Shown piece after piece: positions 7,868 to 16,089 of a DNA stretch of 64,000 nt. Position 1 is the stretch's first letter. Each line of letters starts with the position of its first letter. This DNA comes from Streptomyces sp. NK08204 (GTDB lineage Bacteria; Actinomycetota; Actinomycetes; Streptomycetales; Streptomycetaceae), in the NCBI RefSeq assembly GCF_020400585.1, contig NZ_JAINVF010000019.1, forward strand, positions 1 through 64,000. The letters run 5' to 3'. Under the pieces are notes generated by a model. It had not been told where the DNA came from, did not search any database, and saw only the letters and a list, made by a program, of their open reading frames with translations. Both the position numbers and the translations under genes were made by a program.

Positions 7868-8144
7868 GCAGAGAGACTGGGTCCGGCTCACCTCGTACGA
7901 GAACGTGCCGGGCTGCCCGAAAGCCGGTCGCGTTCTTGTCGATTGACTGCGTGAGCGCGGTATCGACTACTGGCCGTTCGCGGACGAGGAGATACGGGTC
8001 GACCTGATGTGCGGGCGGCGTGACGACGGGCGTCGGCACGGGACGATCGTGCTGAACGTCGACGCCCGTGCGCTCCGGCGGCTCGGGCTGCATCCCGAGC
8101 AGCCGACCTCGGTCGGTTTCAAGCCGTACCGGCGCCGCCGCTGA
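7845..8144 (+). pseudogene. small ORF broken by an in-frame TGA, overlapping DUF397 end
   Basis: One frame reads from a TTG at 7845 (overlapping the DUF397 3' end) through DWVRLTSYENVPGCPKAGRVLVD, a TGA at 7944-7946, then LRERGIDYWPFADEEIRVDL ... TSVGFKPYRRRR and a stop at 8142. Codon bias is continuous on both sides of the TGA, and VD-stop-LRERG suggests a lost Trp codon (TGG to TGA). The intact product would be about 99 residues. I do not recognise the family. It would be the third gene of the HTH/DUF397 cassette. Confidence 0.55.
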
Positions 8145-8148
8145 CCGG

Positions 8149-9555
8149 TCAGAAGCCCCCGCTGAAGTCTCCGCCCCCGCCCCCGCCGCCGTCGAAACCA
8201 CCCCCGTCGCCGAAACCACCCCCGTCGCCGAAGCCGCCCCCGAAGTCGCCGGGGTCGAAGTCCGCGCCGGACATGTCGCCGCCTTCGTAGCCTCCGCCGC
8301 CGAAGTCGGCGCCGCCGAAGTCGCCGTAGCCGGTGCCGTAGCCGGTGCCGTAGTCGGCCGCGTAGGAGGGGGTGGCCATCATGCCGCCGAGCAGGGTGCC
8401 GACCAGCAGGCCGGGCAGGATGCCGCCGCCGAAGTAGCCGCCCGCCCAGGGGCCGTAGGCGGGGCCCGCCTCCCAGTAGGGGCGGCGGCCGTACTCGGTG
8501 TCGACCTCGCGGATCACCGGGTCGCGGCCGTCGGCGAGGCGGGTGGCGTCCGCCGCGCAGACCGGGACCTCGCGCGGGGCGCCGCCGGGCGGCGTCCAGG
8601 GGGCGTCGGCGACCGAGGGGCCGTGGCGGGGGTCGAAGAAGCAGGGCGGCCGGCGTTCGGGCAACGGGCGGCCTTCGCGGCGGGCGGCGAGCTGGGCGAG
8701 GGAGAAGCGGCCGTCCTCCAGGGCCTGGGTGACCGCGCGGACGTCCTCCGGCTTTGTCGCCCCCGTCATGTACTGCTTGGCGTTCTCGTAGGAGTCCAGC
8801 GCGCGCTCGTAGTCCGCCCGCATGGCGTCGTCCGCGCCGGGTTCCGCCGGGTGGAAGTCCAGGCGGTCCAGTTCCTCGCCGAAGGCGGTGATGTCCTCGT
8901 CGACGACCACCCGCAGCCGCTCCAGCGAGGCCCGCTGTTCCTCCGTGTGACGGCGGCGGTTGCGGCGCACCAGCGCGTAGGCGCCGGCGCCGACGGCCAC
9001 CACGATCACGCCGCCGGTGACGAGGGCCGTGGCCGAGGCCGCGCCGCCGGCACCGGAGGGGCCGCCCCAGGTGGAGGGGGCGTGGCCGCCCATGTTGGTG
9101 AGGGCGCTGTTGGTGAAGTCGGTGAGCTGGGCCTTGGCACTCTCGCCCTGGACACCGGCGACGAGGTTCCGCACGCCCTGGTGGGACAGCACCGAGGAGT
9201 CGGCGCGGGCGTCGAAGCGGTCGCCGAGGCGGATGCCGTACAGGCCGGTCACTCCGGTGGCCGTGCGCAGTCGGGCGAAGAGGTTCTGGGTCGGGTAACC
9301 GGCGGGGAGCACCGTGATGAACAGGGGTCTGTCCGCGTCCTTGATCTGCTTCGCGAGCGAGTCGGCGTCCGCCTTGGACAGCTCGGCGGAGGCCGCAGGA
9401 TCGACATAGACCGGGCTCCTGCGAAGGGCCTGGCCGATCGTGGAGATGCCGGTGTCCGCGCTCGCGCGGGGCGCCGGGAACGTCGCCGCGACGACCAGTG
9501 CCAGGGCGGCAAGCAGCAGGGCAGGGAGGCTGAGGATCCGCGGAACGGCCTTCAT
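8149..9555 (-). CDS. secreted/membrane protein with TM anchor and Gly-rich C-terminal tail
   Basis: A 468-residue protein. Residues 1-33 are a signal peptide (PALLLAALALVVAATFPAPRASA). An extracellular domain of about 130 residues follows, a single membrane helix at about 178-200 (ALVTGGVIVVAVGAGAYALV), then a basic stop-transfer RRNRRRH, a coiled region, a hydrophobic Gly-rich segment (GGILPGLLVGTLLGGMM) and a tail made of repeats such as GGGFGDGGGFGDGGGFDGGGGG. I do not recognise a catalytic domain. The layout (extracellular sensor-like domain, one helix, glycine tail) resembles TPM-domain proteins, but I cannot see the TPM motif with confidence. The gene stands alone, divergent from the GPP34 gene. 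Confidence 0.7.
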   Translation of the reverse strand: MKAVPRILSLPALLLAALALVVAATFPAPRASADTGISTIGQALRRSPVYVDPAASAELSKADADSLAKQIKDADRPLFITVLPAGYPTQNLFARLRTATGVTGLYGIRLGDRFDARADSSVLSHQGVRNLVAGVQGESAKAQLTDFTNSALTNMGGHAPSTWGGPSGAGGAASATALVTGGVIVVAVGAGAYALVRRNRRRHTEEQRASLERLRVVVDEDITAFGEELDRLDFHPAEPGADDAMRADYERALDSYENAKQYMTGATKPEDVRAVTQALEDGRFSLAQLAARREGRPLPERRPPCFFDPRHGPSVADAPWTPPGGAPREVPVCAADATRLADGRDPVIREVDTEYGRRPYWEAGPAYGPWAGGYFGGGILPGLLVGTLLGGMMATPSYAADYGTGYGTGYGDFGGADFGGGGYEGGDMSGADFDPGDFGGGFGDGGGFGDGGGFDGGGGGGGDFSGGF

Positions 9556-9663
9556 ATTTCGAAGCTACCCGAAGCCCCCTAAATTGGGCATTCACTCCGG
9601 AGGGGTACCTACAGTAGGAACGACCCGGCACCGCCGCCCGACCCTCCCACCCTGGAGCACGGC

Positions 9664-10266
9664 ATGAGCACGGCGCAGGATCTGTATCTCGTCAGCCAGG
9701 ACGTACCCGGCGAGCGTCCCGTCGAGCAGGGCGATCTGTCGCTCGCGCTCGCGGGCGCCGAGCTGATCGACCTCCTCGGGGCGCGGGCCCTGACCCTGGA
9801 GGGCGAGCGGGTCGTGCCGGGGCCGCCGCTGGCGCTGGGTGACCGGCTGCTGGACGAGGCGGAGGCCGCCCTCGCCCGGCAGGAGCCGTACGAGACCGTC
9901 GAGGACTGGCTCTGGCGCCGGGGCCTGCGGCTGGCCTCGGCCTACCGCGAGGCCCTGACCGACGAGGGCCGCCGCGGCGGATGGCACCGGCGCCGGGCCG
10001 CCCATCGGGAGCCGGCCGCCGCCGACTCGGAGGCCCAGGCCCGGCGGCACGCCTGCGACCGCTGGAGCTCCCACGACCCCGTCCTCGGTGCCCTGGCCGC
10101 CGCCGTGGGCATCGAGGAGCAGGAGCCGGACGACGAGGACCTCACCGACGACGCAACCGTCACCGTGCTCGCCGCCGTCAACAACGCCGTGACCGAGCTG
10201 GAGGCGGTACGCCAGCGGCGGCGCATCGAGAACGCGGCCTTCGACAACATCTGGCGCGCGCTGTGA
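9664..10266 (+). CDS. GPP34 (GOLPH3/Vps74-like) family protein
   Basis: A 200-residue all-alpha protein of the GPP34 family, whose eukaryotic members bind phosphatidylinositol-4-phosphate at the Golgi. The start STAQDLYLVSQDVP, then QGDLSLALAGAELIDLL and VPGPPLALGDRLLDEA, are typical of the actinobacterial branch. Bacterial roles are unknown. The start at 9664 follows an upstream GGAGCACGGC. It is divergent from the Gly-rich membrane protein and convergent with the VOC gene. Confidence 0.85.
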   Translation: MSTAQDLYLVSQDVPGERPVEQGDLSLALAGAELIDLLGARALTLEGERVVPGPPLALGDRLLDEAEAALARQEPYETVEDWLWRRGLRLASAYREALTDEGRRGGWHRRRAAHREPAAADSEAQARRHACDRWSSHDPVLGALAAAVGIEEQEPDDEDLTDDATVTVLAAVNNAVTELEAVRQRRRIENAAFDNIWRAL

Positions 10267-10282
10267 CCCCTGGTGGCCGCCG

Positions 10283-10708
10283 CTAGTGGATCAGCTCGCC
10301 GATCCCCAGCAGGTTGCCCTCGCTGTCCCGGAACCAGGCGCCGCGCTCGCCCCGGGCCAGCTTGCTCGGGTAGTTCCCGTCGATCTCGGCGATGCCGTCC
10401 CGGGTGCGCAGCCCCGGCGTGTCGATCTCCTCGAAGACGACGCCGCGCCGCCTGAGTTCCGCCACGACCGCCTCGATGTCGTCGACCTCCCAGGCCATCT
10501 GGGTGAAGGTGCCGGGCGAGGACCCCGTCGAACGGAACACGACGAAGTCCACGCCCCCGCTCCGGTACAGCAGCCCGCCGGGCCGCTCGTCCACGGGCTC
10601 CAGGCCGAGCCGCTCGGCATAGAACCGGCGCGCCCGGTCCAGGTCGCTCGCGGGCAGCCGGGTCGCCACGTGGGCGTGGGCCAGGCCGGTGCCGTCGTCC
10701 TTGTCCAT
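10283..10708 (-). CDS. VOC (glyoxalase/bleomycin-resistance) superfamily protein
   Basis: A 141-residue protein with one complete pair of beta-alpha-beta-beta-beta modules: HVATRLPASDLDRARRFYAERLGL at the start, GVDFVVFRS, QMAWEVDDIEAVVAELRRRGV in the middle and WFRDSEGNLLGIGEL at the end (the last Glu region usually supplies a metal ligand). Function of such singletons ranges from lyase to resistance binding protein and cannot be told here. The ATG at 10708 is chosen for the normal family start; the frame itself extends into cimA. It lies 41 bases downstream of cimA on the same strand. Confidence 0.8.
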   Translation of the reverse strand: MDKDDGTGLAHAHVATRLPASDLDRARRFYAERLGLEPVDERPGGLLYRSGGVDFVVFRSTGSSPGTFTQMAWEVDDIEAVVAELRRRGVVFEEIDTPGLRTRDGIAEIDGNYPSKLARGERGAWFRDSEGNLLGIGELIH

Positions 10709-10749
10709 GGCTCCACTGTGCCCGGGGCGGGGAGGTACGGCGGGCCGGG

Positions 10750-12360
10750 CTACTCCGCCGGGGTCACGCCCGCCCGCAGCAGGCCGTAGGTGTACGCGTC
10801 CTCCAGGGCCTGCCAGGACGCGGCGATGACGTTGTCCGCGACGCCCACGGTGGACCACTCGCCCGTGCCGTCGGAGGTGGAGATCAGCACACGGGTGGTG
10901 GACGACGTACCGTGCTTGCCCTCCAGGATGCGGACCTTGTAGTCGACGAGTTCCAGCTTGGCGAGCTGCGGGTAGATCTTCTCCAGGGCGACGCGCAGGG
11001 CGCGGTCGAGGGCGTTGACCGGGCCGTTGCCCTCCGCCGTGGCGACGATGCGCTCGCTCTTCGCCCACAGCTTGACCGTGGCCTCGTTGGCGTGGGTGCC
11101 GTCGGGGCGGTCCTCGACGATGGCCCGCCAGGACTCGACCTGGAAGTACGTCAGGGGCCTGCCCTCGGCCTCGGCGCGCAGCAGCAGCTCGAAGCTCGCG
11201 TCGGCCGCCTCGTAGGTGTAGCCCTTGAGTTCGCGTTCCTTGACCCGCTCGACCACCCGGCCGACCAGCTCGCGGTCGCCGCCCAGGTCGATGCCGAGCT
11301 CCTTGCCCTTCAGCTCCACCGAGGCGCGGCCCGCCATGTCGGAGACGAGCATGCGCATGGTGTTGCCGACCTGCTCGGGGTCGATGTGCTGGTAGAGGTC
11401 GGGGTCGACCTTGATGGCGGAGGCGTGCAGGCCGGCCTTGTGCGCGAAGGCGGACACTCCCACGTACGGCTGGTGCGTGGAGGGGGTGAGGTTGACGACC
11501 TCGGCGATGGCGTGGGAGATCCGGGTCATCTCGCGCAGCCGGCCCTCGGGCAGCACCTTCTTGCCGTACTTCAGCTCCAGGGCGGCGACGACGGGGAACA
11601 GGTTGGCGTTGCCGACGCGCTCGCCGTAGCCGTTGGCCGTGCACTGGACGTGGGTCGCGCCCGCGTCGACGGCGGCCAGTGTGTTCGCGACCGCGCAGCC
11701 GGTGTCGTCCTGGGCGTGGATGCCGAGCCGGGCGCCGGTGTCGGCGAGGACCGTGGAGACGACCGCGTGGATCTGGGCGGGGAGCATGCCGCCGTTGGTG
11801 TCGCACAGGACGACGACGTCCGCGCCGGCCCCCGAGGCCGCACGGACGACCTCCTTCGCGTACTGGGGGTTGGCCCGGTAACCGTCGAAGAAGTGCTCGC
11901 AGTCCACGAAGACCCGGCGGCCCTGGCCCTTGAGGTACGACACCGTGTCGCGGACCATCTCCAGGTTCTCGTCGAGCGTGGTGCGCAGCGCCAGCTCCAC
12001 ATGCCGGTCGTGGGACTTGGCGACCAGCGTGATCACCGGGGCGCCGGACTCCAGGAGGGCGTTGACCTGCGGGTCCTCGGCGGCCTTCGCACCCGCGCGA
12101 CGGGTCGCGCCGAAGGCGACCAGCTCGGCGTGCCGGAAGTCGATCTCCTGTCGGGCGCGGGCGAAGAACTCGGTGTCGCGGGGGTTGGCGCCGGGCCAGC
12201 CGCCCTCGATGAAGCCGACGCCGAAGTCGTCCAGGTGCCGTGCGATGGCGAGCTTGTCCGCGACGGTGAGGTTGATGCCCTCGCGCTGCGCTCCGTCGCG
12301 CAAGGTCGTGTCGAAGACGTGGAACGAGTCGTCGAGCTCGCTGTTTGCCGTCTCGGTCAT
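10750..12360 (-). CDS. cimA: (R)-citramalate synthase
   Basis: A 536-residue HMGL-like acyltransferase that condenses pyruvate with acetyl-CoA to citramalate, giving a threonine-independent route to 2-oxobutanoate for isoleucine. The N-terminal motif FDTTLRDGAQREGINLTVADKLAI and the acidic CDTNGGMLP with HAQDDTGCAVANTLAAV (metal-binding HxH-type region) separate CimA from LeuA. The C-terminal LeuA dimer/allosteric domain (ELVDYKVRILEGKHGTSSTTRVLI) is the likely feedback site. The ATG at 12360 has AGGAG 9 bases upstream. The frame is open 86 codons further upstream but that stretch contains a strong terminator hairpin and is a leader, not protein. In S. coelicolor the orthologue is often labelled leuA2. 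Confidence 0.9.
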   Translation of the reverse strand: MTETANSELDDSFHVFDTTLRDGAQREGINLTVADKLAIARHLDDFGVGFIEGGWPGANPRDTEFFARARQEIDFRHAELVAFGATRRAGAKAAEDPQVNALLESGAPVITLVAKSHDRHVELALRTTLDENLEMVRDTVSYLKGQGRRVFVDCEHFFDGYRANPQYAKEVVRAASGAGADVVVLCDTNGGMLPAQIHAVVSTVLADTGARLGIHAQDDTGCAVANTLAAVDAGATHVQCTANGYGERVGNANLFPVVAALELKYGKKVLPEGRLREMTRISHAIAEVVNLTPSTHQPYVGVSAFAHKAGLHASAIKVDPDLYQHIDPEQVGNTMRMLVSDMAGRASVELKGKELGIDLGGDRELVGRVVERVKERELKGYTYEAADASFELLLRAEAEGRPLTYFQVESWRAIVEDRPDGTHANEATVKLWAKSERIVATAEGNGPVNALDRALRVALEKIYPQLAKLELVDYKVRILEGKHGTSSTTRVLISTSDGTGEWSTVGVADNVIAASWQALEDAYTYGLLRAGVTPAE

Positions 12361-12682
12361 GGTGTCAAGGCTCCTGTTGTGGATCTTCGGTCTTACCGGA
12401 ATGACCGGCTCCACCGTCCCCCCAATGGTCCCTCGCGCAGCGTTCCCGGTTGAAGGTGGGCCGGAAAACGAAAAAACCTCTCGCGGGTGCGAGAGGTCTG
12501 CGCGCGGGTCGAGGACGACGGTGGCCACCCGCACCTGGTTGTACGAAGTGGTCACTGCGGACCGGCGCGCCTGCTGCCAATAATCGTGGCGAACGAGAAC
12601 ACGGGGGAAGTCTGGCACAACCCCGCCCCTGCCCCGCCGACCGTCTCAGGATGCGGGCGCCGGCGTGGACTTCGCGGGTGTC
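12361..12682 (-). other. gene-less cimA leader region (322 bases)
   Basis: Between the tetR stop and cimA. It holds the hairpin at 12471-12497 and, just before it on the minus strand, an open stretch from a GTG at 12555 that would read VTTSYNQVRVATVVLD, with a Val/Val/Leu run close to the hairpin. No ribosome site precedes that GTG, so a leader peptide is only a possibility. Confidence 0.5.
12471..12497 (-). terminator. strong intrinsic terminator/attenuator upstream of cimA
   Basis: On the minus strand ACCTCTCGC pairs with GCGAGAGGT over a 4-base loop, followed directly by a run of T. The 9-bp perfect stem plus T-tract is a textbook rho-independent terminator. It may end the urease-like operon (tetR stops 186 bases earlier) or be an attenuator for cimA, 111 bases ahead of its start. 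Confidence 0.85.
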
Positions 12683-13294
12683 TCACCGAGCCGGGGTGAG
12701 GAGTGTCTCGGCGATGAACTCCCTCACGTGGGCCATCACTTGTTCCCGGTCGGTGCCGCGCAGGCCGACCGCGACGTGGATGGAGAAGCCGTCCAGCAGG
12801 GAGCGCAGCCTGGTGGCGCAGCGGTCGGCGTCGACCGGGCGGAACTCGCCGCGCGAGATGCCCTCGGCGATCAGGGCGACCAGGTCGCGGTGCCAGGCGC
12901 CCTCGATGGCGGCCTGCCGGTGGCGGGCGTCGTCGTCGGCGTTCTGTGAGCGGTTCCACACCTCCAGCCACAGCGTCCAGTGCGGGTCGCGGTGGCCCTC
13001 GGGGACGTACAGCTCGACGTAGGCGTCCAGGCGCTCGCGGGCGGTCCCCTCGCGGGTGAGCAGCCGGCCGCGCTCGGCGCCCAGCCTGCCCTCGCTCCAT
13101 TCCAGGGCCTCGAGCAGCAGCTCGTCCTTGGAGTGGAAGTAGTACAGCAGATGGCCGCTGCTCATGCCGACCTCGCGGCCGAGGCCCGCCATGGTGAGCT
13201 TCTCCAGACCGCGCTCGGCGATCATGCCCATGGCGGCGGCGAGGACCTCCTCACGTGGCGGCGCGTTCCTGCGCGCCCGGCCCGCACCGGCCAT
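12683..13294 (-). CDS. TetR/AcrR family regulator (last gene of the urease-like operon)
   Basis: A 203-residue TetR-type repressor. The HTH is at about 13-60 (REEVLAAAMGMIAERGLEKLTMAGLGREVGMSSGHLLYYFHSKDELLLEAL region), and the C-terminal ligand domain (WLEVWNRSQNADDDARHRQA, LLDGFSIHVAVGLRG) resembles the BetI-like subgroup. It begins 19 bases after agmatine deiminase and so is the last gene of ureAB-ureC-aguA-tetR, which makes it the likely autoregulator of that operon. The palindrome at 16825-16841 is its candidate operator. Confidence 0.88.
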   Translation of the reverse strand: MAGAGRARRNAPPREEVLAAAMGMIAERGLEKLTMAGLGREVGMSSGHLLYYFHSKDELLLEALEWSEGRLGAERGRLLTREGTARERLDAYVELYVPEGHRDPHWTLWLEVWNRSQNADDDARHRQAAIEGAWHRDLVALIAEGISRGEFRPVDADRCATRLRSLLDGFSIHVAVGLRGTDREQVMAHVREFIAETLLTPAR

Positions 13295-13313
13295 CTGCCG
13301 CTCCTGTACGTCG

Positions 13314-14354
13314 TCACACCTTCGGCTGCTGCTGGGTGATGCAGTGGATACCGCCCCCGCCTGCGAAGATCGTACGCGCGTCCACCAGGGTCACGGTCCG
13401 CTCGGGGAAGAGCCGGCGGAAGATCCCGGCGGCGATCTCGTCGCGCGGGTCGTCGAAGCCGCACAGGACGACGCCGCCGTTGCAGAGGTAGTGGTTGATG
13501 TAGGAGTAGTCGGCCCAGTGACCGTCGGCCTCCAGGACGGTCGGGGCGGGGACCGGGACGACCTCCAGGCTGCGGCCCCGGGCGTCGGTCGCCGACTTCA
13601 GGATGCCGATGACCTCCTGGGTGACCTGGTGGTCGGGGTGGGCCGGGTCCGGCTGGTGGTGGGCGACGACGACGCCGGGGCGGGCGAAGGCGGCGACGAT
13701 GTCGACGTGGCCGAGGGTGCCGAAGCCGTGGGGAGGGTAGTCGCCGGTCAGGCCGCGCGGCAGCCAGATCGCCTTGCTGGTGCCGAGGTGGGCGTGGATC
13801 TCGGCCTCGACCTGCTGCTTCGACCAGTGCGGGTTGCGCTCGGGGCCGAGCTGCACGGTCTCGGTGAGCAGGACGGTGCCCTCGCCATCGACGTGTATCG
13901 CGCCGCCCTCGTTGACCAGCTTCGAGGCGTACGTCTTCGCGCCCACGAGGTCACAGACGTGCGCGGCGATCTTGGAGTCATGCTCCCAGCGGGCCCAGTC
14001 CTGGGCGCCCCAGCCGTTGAACGTCCAGTCCACGGCGGCCAGTTCGCCCTTGCCGTTGGTGAGGAAGGTGGGGCCGATGTCCCGCATCCAGGCGTCGTCC
14101 AGCTCGCGCTCGACGGTGTCGATCTCCGGACCGAGCAGCGCCCGGGCCTCGGCGGACCGGCCGGGGCCGCACACCACGGTCACCGGCTCGAAGCGGCTCA
14201 CGGCGCGGGCGACCGCCGCCCAGGCGGCACAGGAGGCGGCGAGGTCGCCGGGGTCGTCGAAGGTGGGGTTGGGGCCCGGCCACGCCATCCACGTGCGCTC
14301 GTGCGGGGTCCACTCGGCGGGCATGCGGAAGCCGTCGGCGGCGGGGGTGTTCAT
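13314..14354 (-). CDS. aguA: agmatine deiminase
   Basis: A 346-residue member of the peptidylarginine-deiminase-like family that converts agmatine to N-carbamoylputrescine and ammonia. Diagnostic segments are MPAEWTPHERTWMAWP at the start, DDAWMRDIGPTF, LVNEGGAIHVDGEGT, FGTLGHVDIVAAFARPG (His) and the catalytic Cys338 in GGGGIHCITQQQP. The usual partner AguB (N-carbamoylputrescine amidohydrolase, a nitrilase-fold protein) is not in this window. The gene starts 10 bases after the ureC-like stop and is followed after 19 bases by tetR. Confidence 0.92.
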   Translation of the reverse strand: MNTPAADGFRMPAEWTPHERTWMAWPGPNPTFDDPGDLAASCAAWAAVARAVSRFEPVTVVCGPGRSAEARALLGPEIDTVERELDDAWMRDIGPTFLTNGKGELAAVDWTFNGWGAQDWARWEHDSKIAAHVCDLVGAKTYASKLVNEGGAIHVDGEGTVLLTETVQLGPERNPHWSKQQVEAEIHAHLGTSKAIWLPRGLTGDYPPHGFGTLGHVDIVAAFARPGVVVAHHQPDPAHPDHQVTQEVIGILKSATDARGRSLEVVPVPAPTVLEADGHWADYSYINHYLCNGGVVLCGFDDPRDEIAAGIFRRLFPERTVTLVDARTIFAGGGGIHCITQQQPKV

Positions 14355-14364
14355 ACGGGGTCCT

Positions 14365-16089
14365 TCACAGGAAGTAGAGGCGGTTGAGGGAGACCGAGTC
14401 GGCGGGTTGCGAGCGGAGCGGCTCGCCGTCGAGGGTGACCAGGCCGGTGTGCCGGTCGACGTCGACGGCCCCGGTACGGGCGTTCAGCCGCAGGTCGGCG
14501 GGGCCGATGCCCCGCGTGCCGCGCACGGCGACCCTTCTGCGCCGGGTGGGCATCGTGTCGTTGCCCTGGTCGACGGCGGCCTGGGCGACGAACGCCACGC
14601 TGATGTCGGCGGCGGTGGCGCCGTAGGAGCCGAACTGCGGTCCGAGCACGAGGGGTTCGCAGGTGTCGGTGGCCGCGTTGGGGTCGCCGACGACGCCGTA
14701 CGCCGGGAAGCCGGACTTGAGGACGAGCTGCGGCTTGGCGCCGAAGTACTCCGGGCGCCAGAGCACGATGTCGGCGAGCTTGCCGACCTCGATGGAGCCG
14801 ACCTCGTGCGAAAGACCGTGCGCGATGGCCGGGTTGATGGTCAGTTTGGCCAGGTAGCGCAGGACGCGGGCGTTGTCGTCGCCGTCGCCGTCCCCCTCCA
14901 GCGGGCCCAGCTCGGCCTTCATCTTGCCGGCCATGGCGAAGGTGCGGCGGACCGTCTCGCCCGCGCGGCCCATGCCCTGGGCGTCGGAGGAGGTGATGCC
15001 GATCGCGCCCAGGTCGTGCAGTACGTCCTCGGCGCCCATCGTCCCGGCGCGGATGCGGTCGCGGGCCATCGCCGCGTCGCCGGGCAGGTCGGTCTTCAGG
15101 TCGTGGACGGAGACGATCATGCCGTAGTGCTCGGCGACCGCGTCCCGGCCGAAGGGCAGGGTGGGGTTGGTGGAGGAGCCGATGACGTTCGCAACGCCCG
15201 CCATCTTCAGCACGTTGGGCACGTGCCCGCCGCCGCAGCCCTCGATGTGGAAGGCGTGGATGGTCCGGCCTTCGAGCACACGCAGGGTGTCCTCGACCGA
15301 CAGGCACTCGTTCAGCCCGTCGCTGTGCAGGGCGACCTGGACGTCGTGCTCCTCGGCGACCCGCAGCGCGGTGTCGAGCGCGCGGGTGTGGGCGCCCATG
15401 TCCTCGTGCACCTTGAAGCCGCTCGCGCCGCCCTCGGCCAGCGCCTCGACGAGCGGGGCCGTCGAGGACGACGAACCCCGGCCCAGGAAGCCGATGTTGA
15501 CGGGCCAGGCGTCGAAGGCGCTGAACGCGTGCCGCAGTGCCCAGGGCGAGTTGACGCCGACGCCCCACACCGGGCCGAACTCCTGCCCGATGATCGTGGT
15601 GACGCCGGAGGCGAGGGATGCCTCCATGATGCGCGGCGACAGCAGGTGCACATGGGTGTCGACGGCCCCGGCGGTGGCGATGAGTCCCTCGCCGGACACG
15701 ATGGACGTGCCCGTGCCGACGACGACGTCGACGCCGTCGAGGGTGTCGGGGTTGCCGGCCCGGCCGATGGCGCAGATGCGGCCCTCCCGGATGCCGATGG
15801 AGACCTTGCGGACGCCCTGCACCGCGTCGATGACGACGACGTTGCTGATCACGACGTCGCAGGTGTCGCGGACTGCGGCGGCCTTCAGGTGCAGTCCGTC
15901 GCGGGCGGTCTTGCCGAAGCCGGCGAGGAACTCGTCGCCGTAGCGCTGGGAGTCGGACTCGACCCGGACGGTCAGGCCCGAGTCCCCGAGCCGGATACGG
16001 TCGCCGGCGCGGGGGCCGTGGGTGGCGGCGTAGGCGTGCGGGTCGACATGGACCGCCCGGCTCACCTCGCGTCCTTTCGAGCGGCTCAT
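14365..16089 (-). CDS. urease alpha-subunit paralogue with altered active-site flap
   Basis: A 574-residue UreC-type amidohydrolase. Against the Klebsiella urease numbering (from memory) the dinickel site is complete with constant offset: His146/His148 (DTHVH), Lys226 for the carbamylated lysine (GFKVHED), His228, His255 (LHSD), His281 (FHIEG) and Asp369 (SSDAQGMGR). In the mobile flap, His329 (catalytic His320) and Arg345 (Arg336) remain, but the Cys319 position is Val328 and His321 is Asp330 (SVHDL instead of CHHL). The metal chemistry is therefore likely preserved while the flap is changed. No ureD/E/F/G genes are adjacent. It overlaps ureAB by 4 bases (ATGA) and precedes agmatine deiminase, so the substrate may be a substituted urea rather than urea; that is inference. 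Confidence 0.88.
   Translation of the reverse strand: MSRSKGREVSRAVHVDPHAYAATHGPRAGDRIRLGDSGLTVRVESDSQRYGDEFLAGFGKTARDGLHLKAAAVRDTCDVVISNVVVIDAVQGVRKVSIGIREGRICAIGRAGNPDTLDGVDVVVGTGTSIVSGEGLIATAGAVDTHVHLLSPRIMEASLASGVTTIIGQEFGPVWGVGVNSPWALRHAFSAFDAWPVNIGFLGRGSSSSTAPLVEALAEGGASGFKVHEDMGAHTRALDTALRVAEEHDVQVALHSDGLNECLSVEDTLRVLEGRTIHAFHIEGCGGGHVPNVLKMAGVANVIGSSTNPTLPFGRDAVAEHYGMIVSVHDLKTDLPGDAAMARDRIRAGTMGAEDVLHDLGAIGITSSDAQGMGRAGETVRRTFAMAGKMKAELGPLEGDGDGDDNARVLRYLAKLTINPAIAHGLSHEVGSIEVGKLADIVLWRPEYFGAKPQLVLKSGFPAYGVVGDPNAATDTCEPLVLGPQFGSYGATAADISVAFVAQAAVDQGNDTMPTRRRRVAVRGTRGIGPADLRLNARTGAVDVDRHTGLVTLDGEPLRSQPADSVSLNRLYFL

Noticed and set aside
12361..12618. 86-codon in-frame N-terminal extension of cimA
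   Set aside because: The stretch contains a perfect terminator hairpin with T-tract, and the ATG at 12360 has a good ribosome site and the family start.
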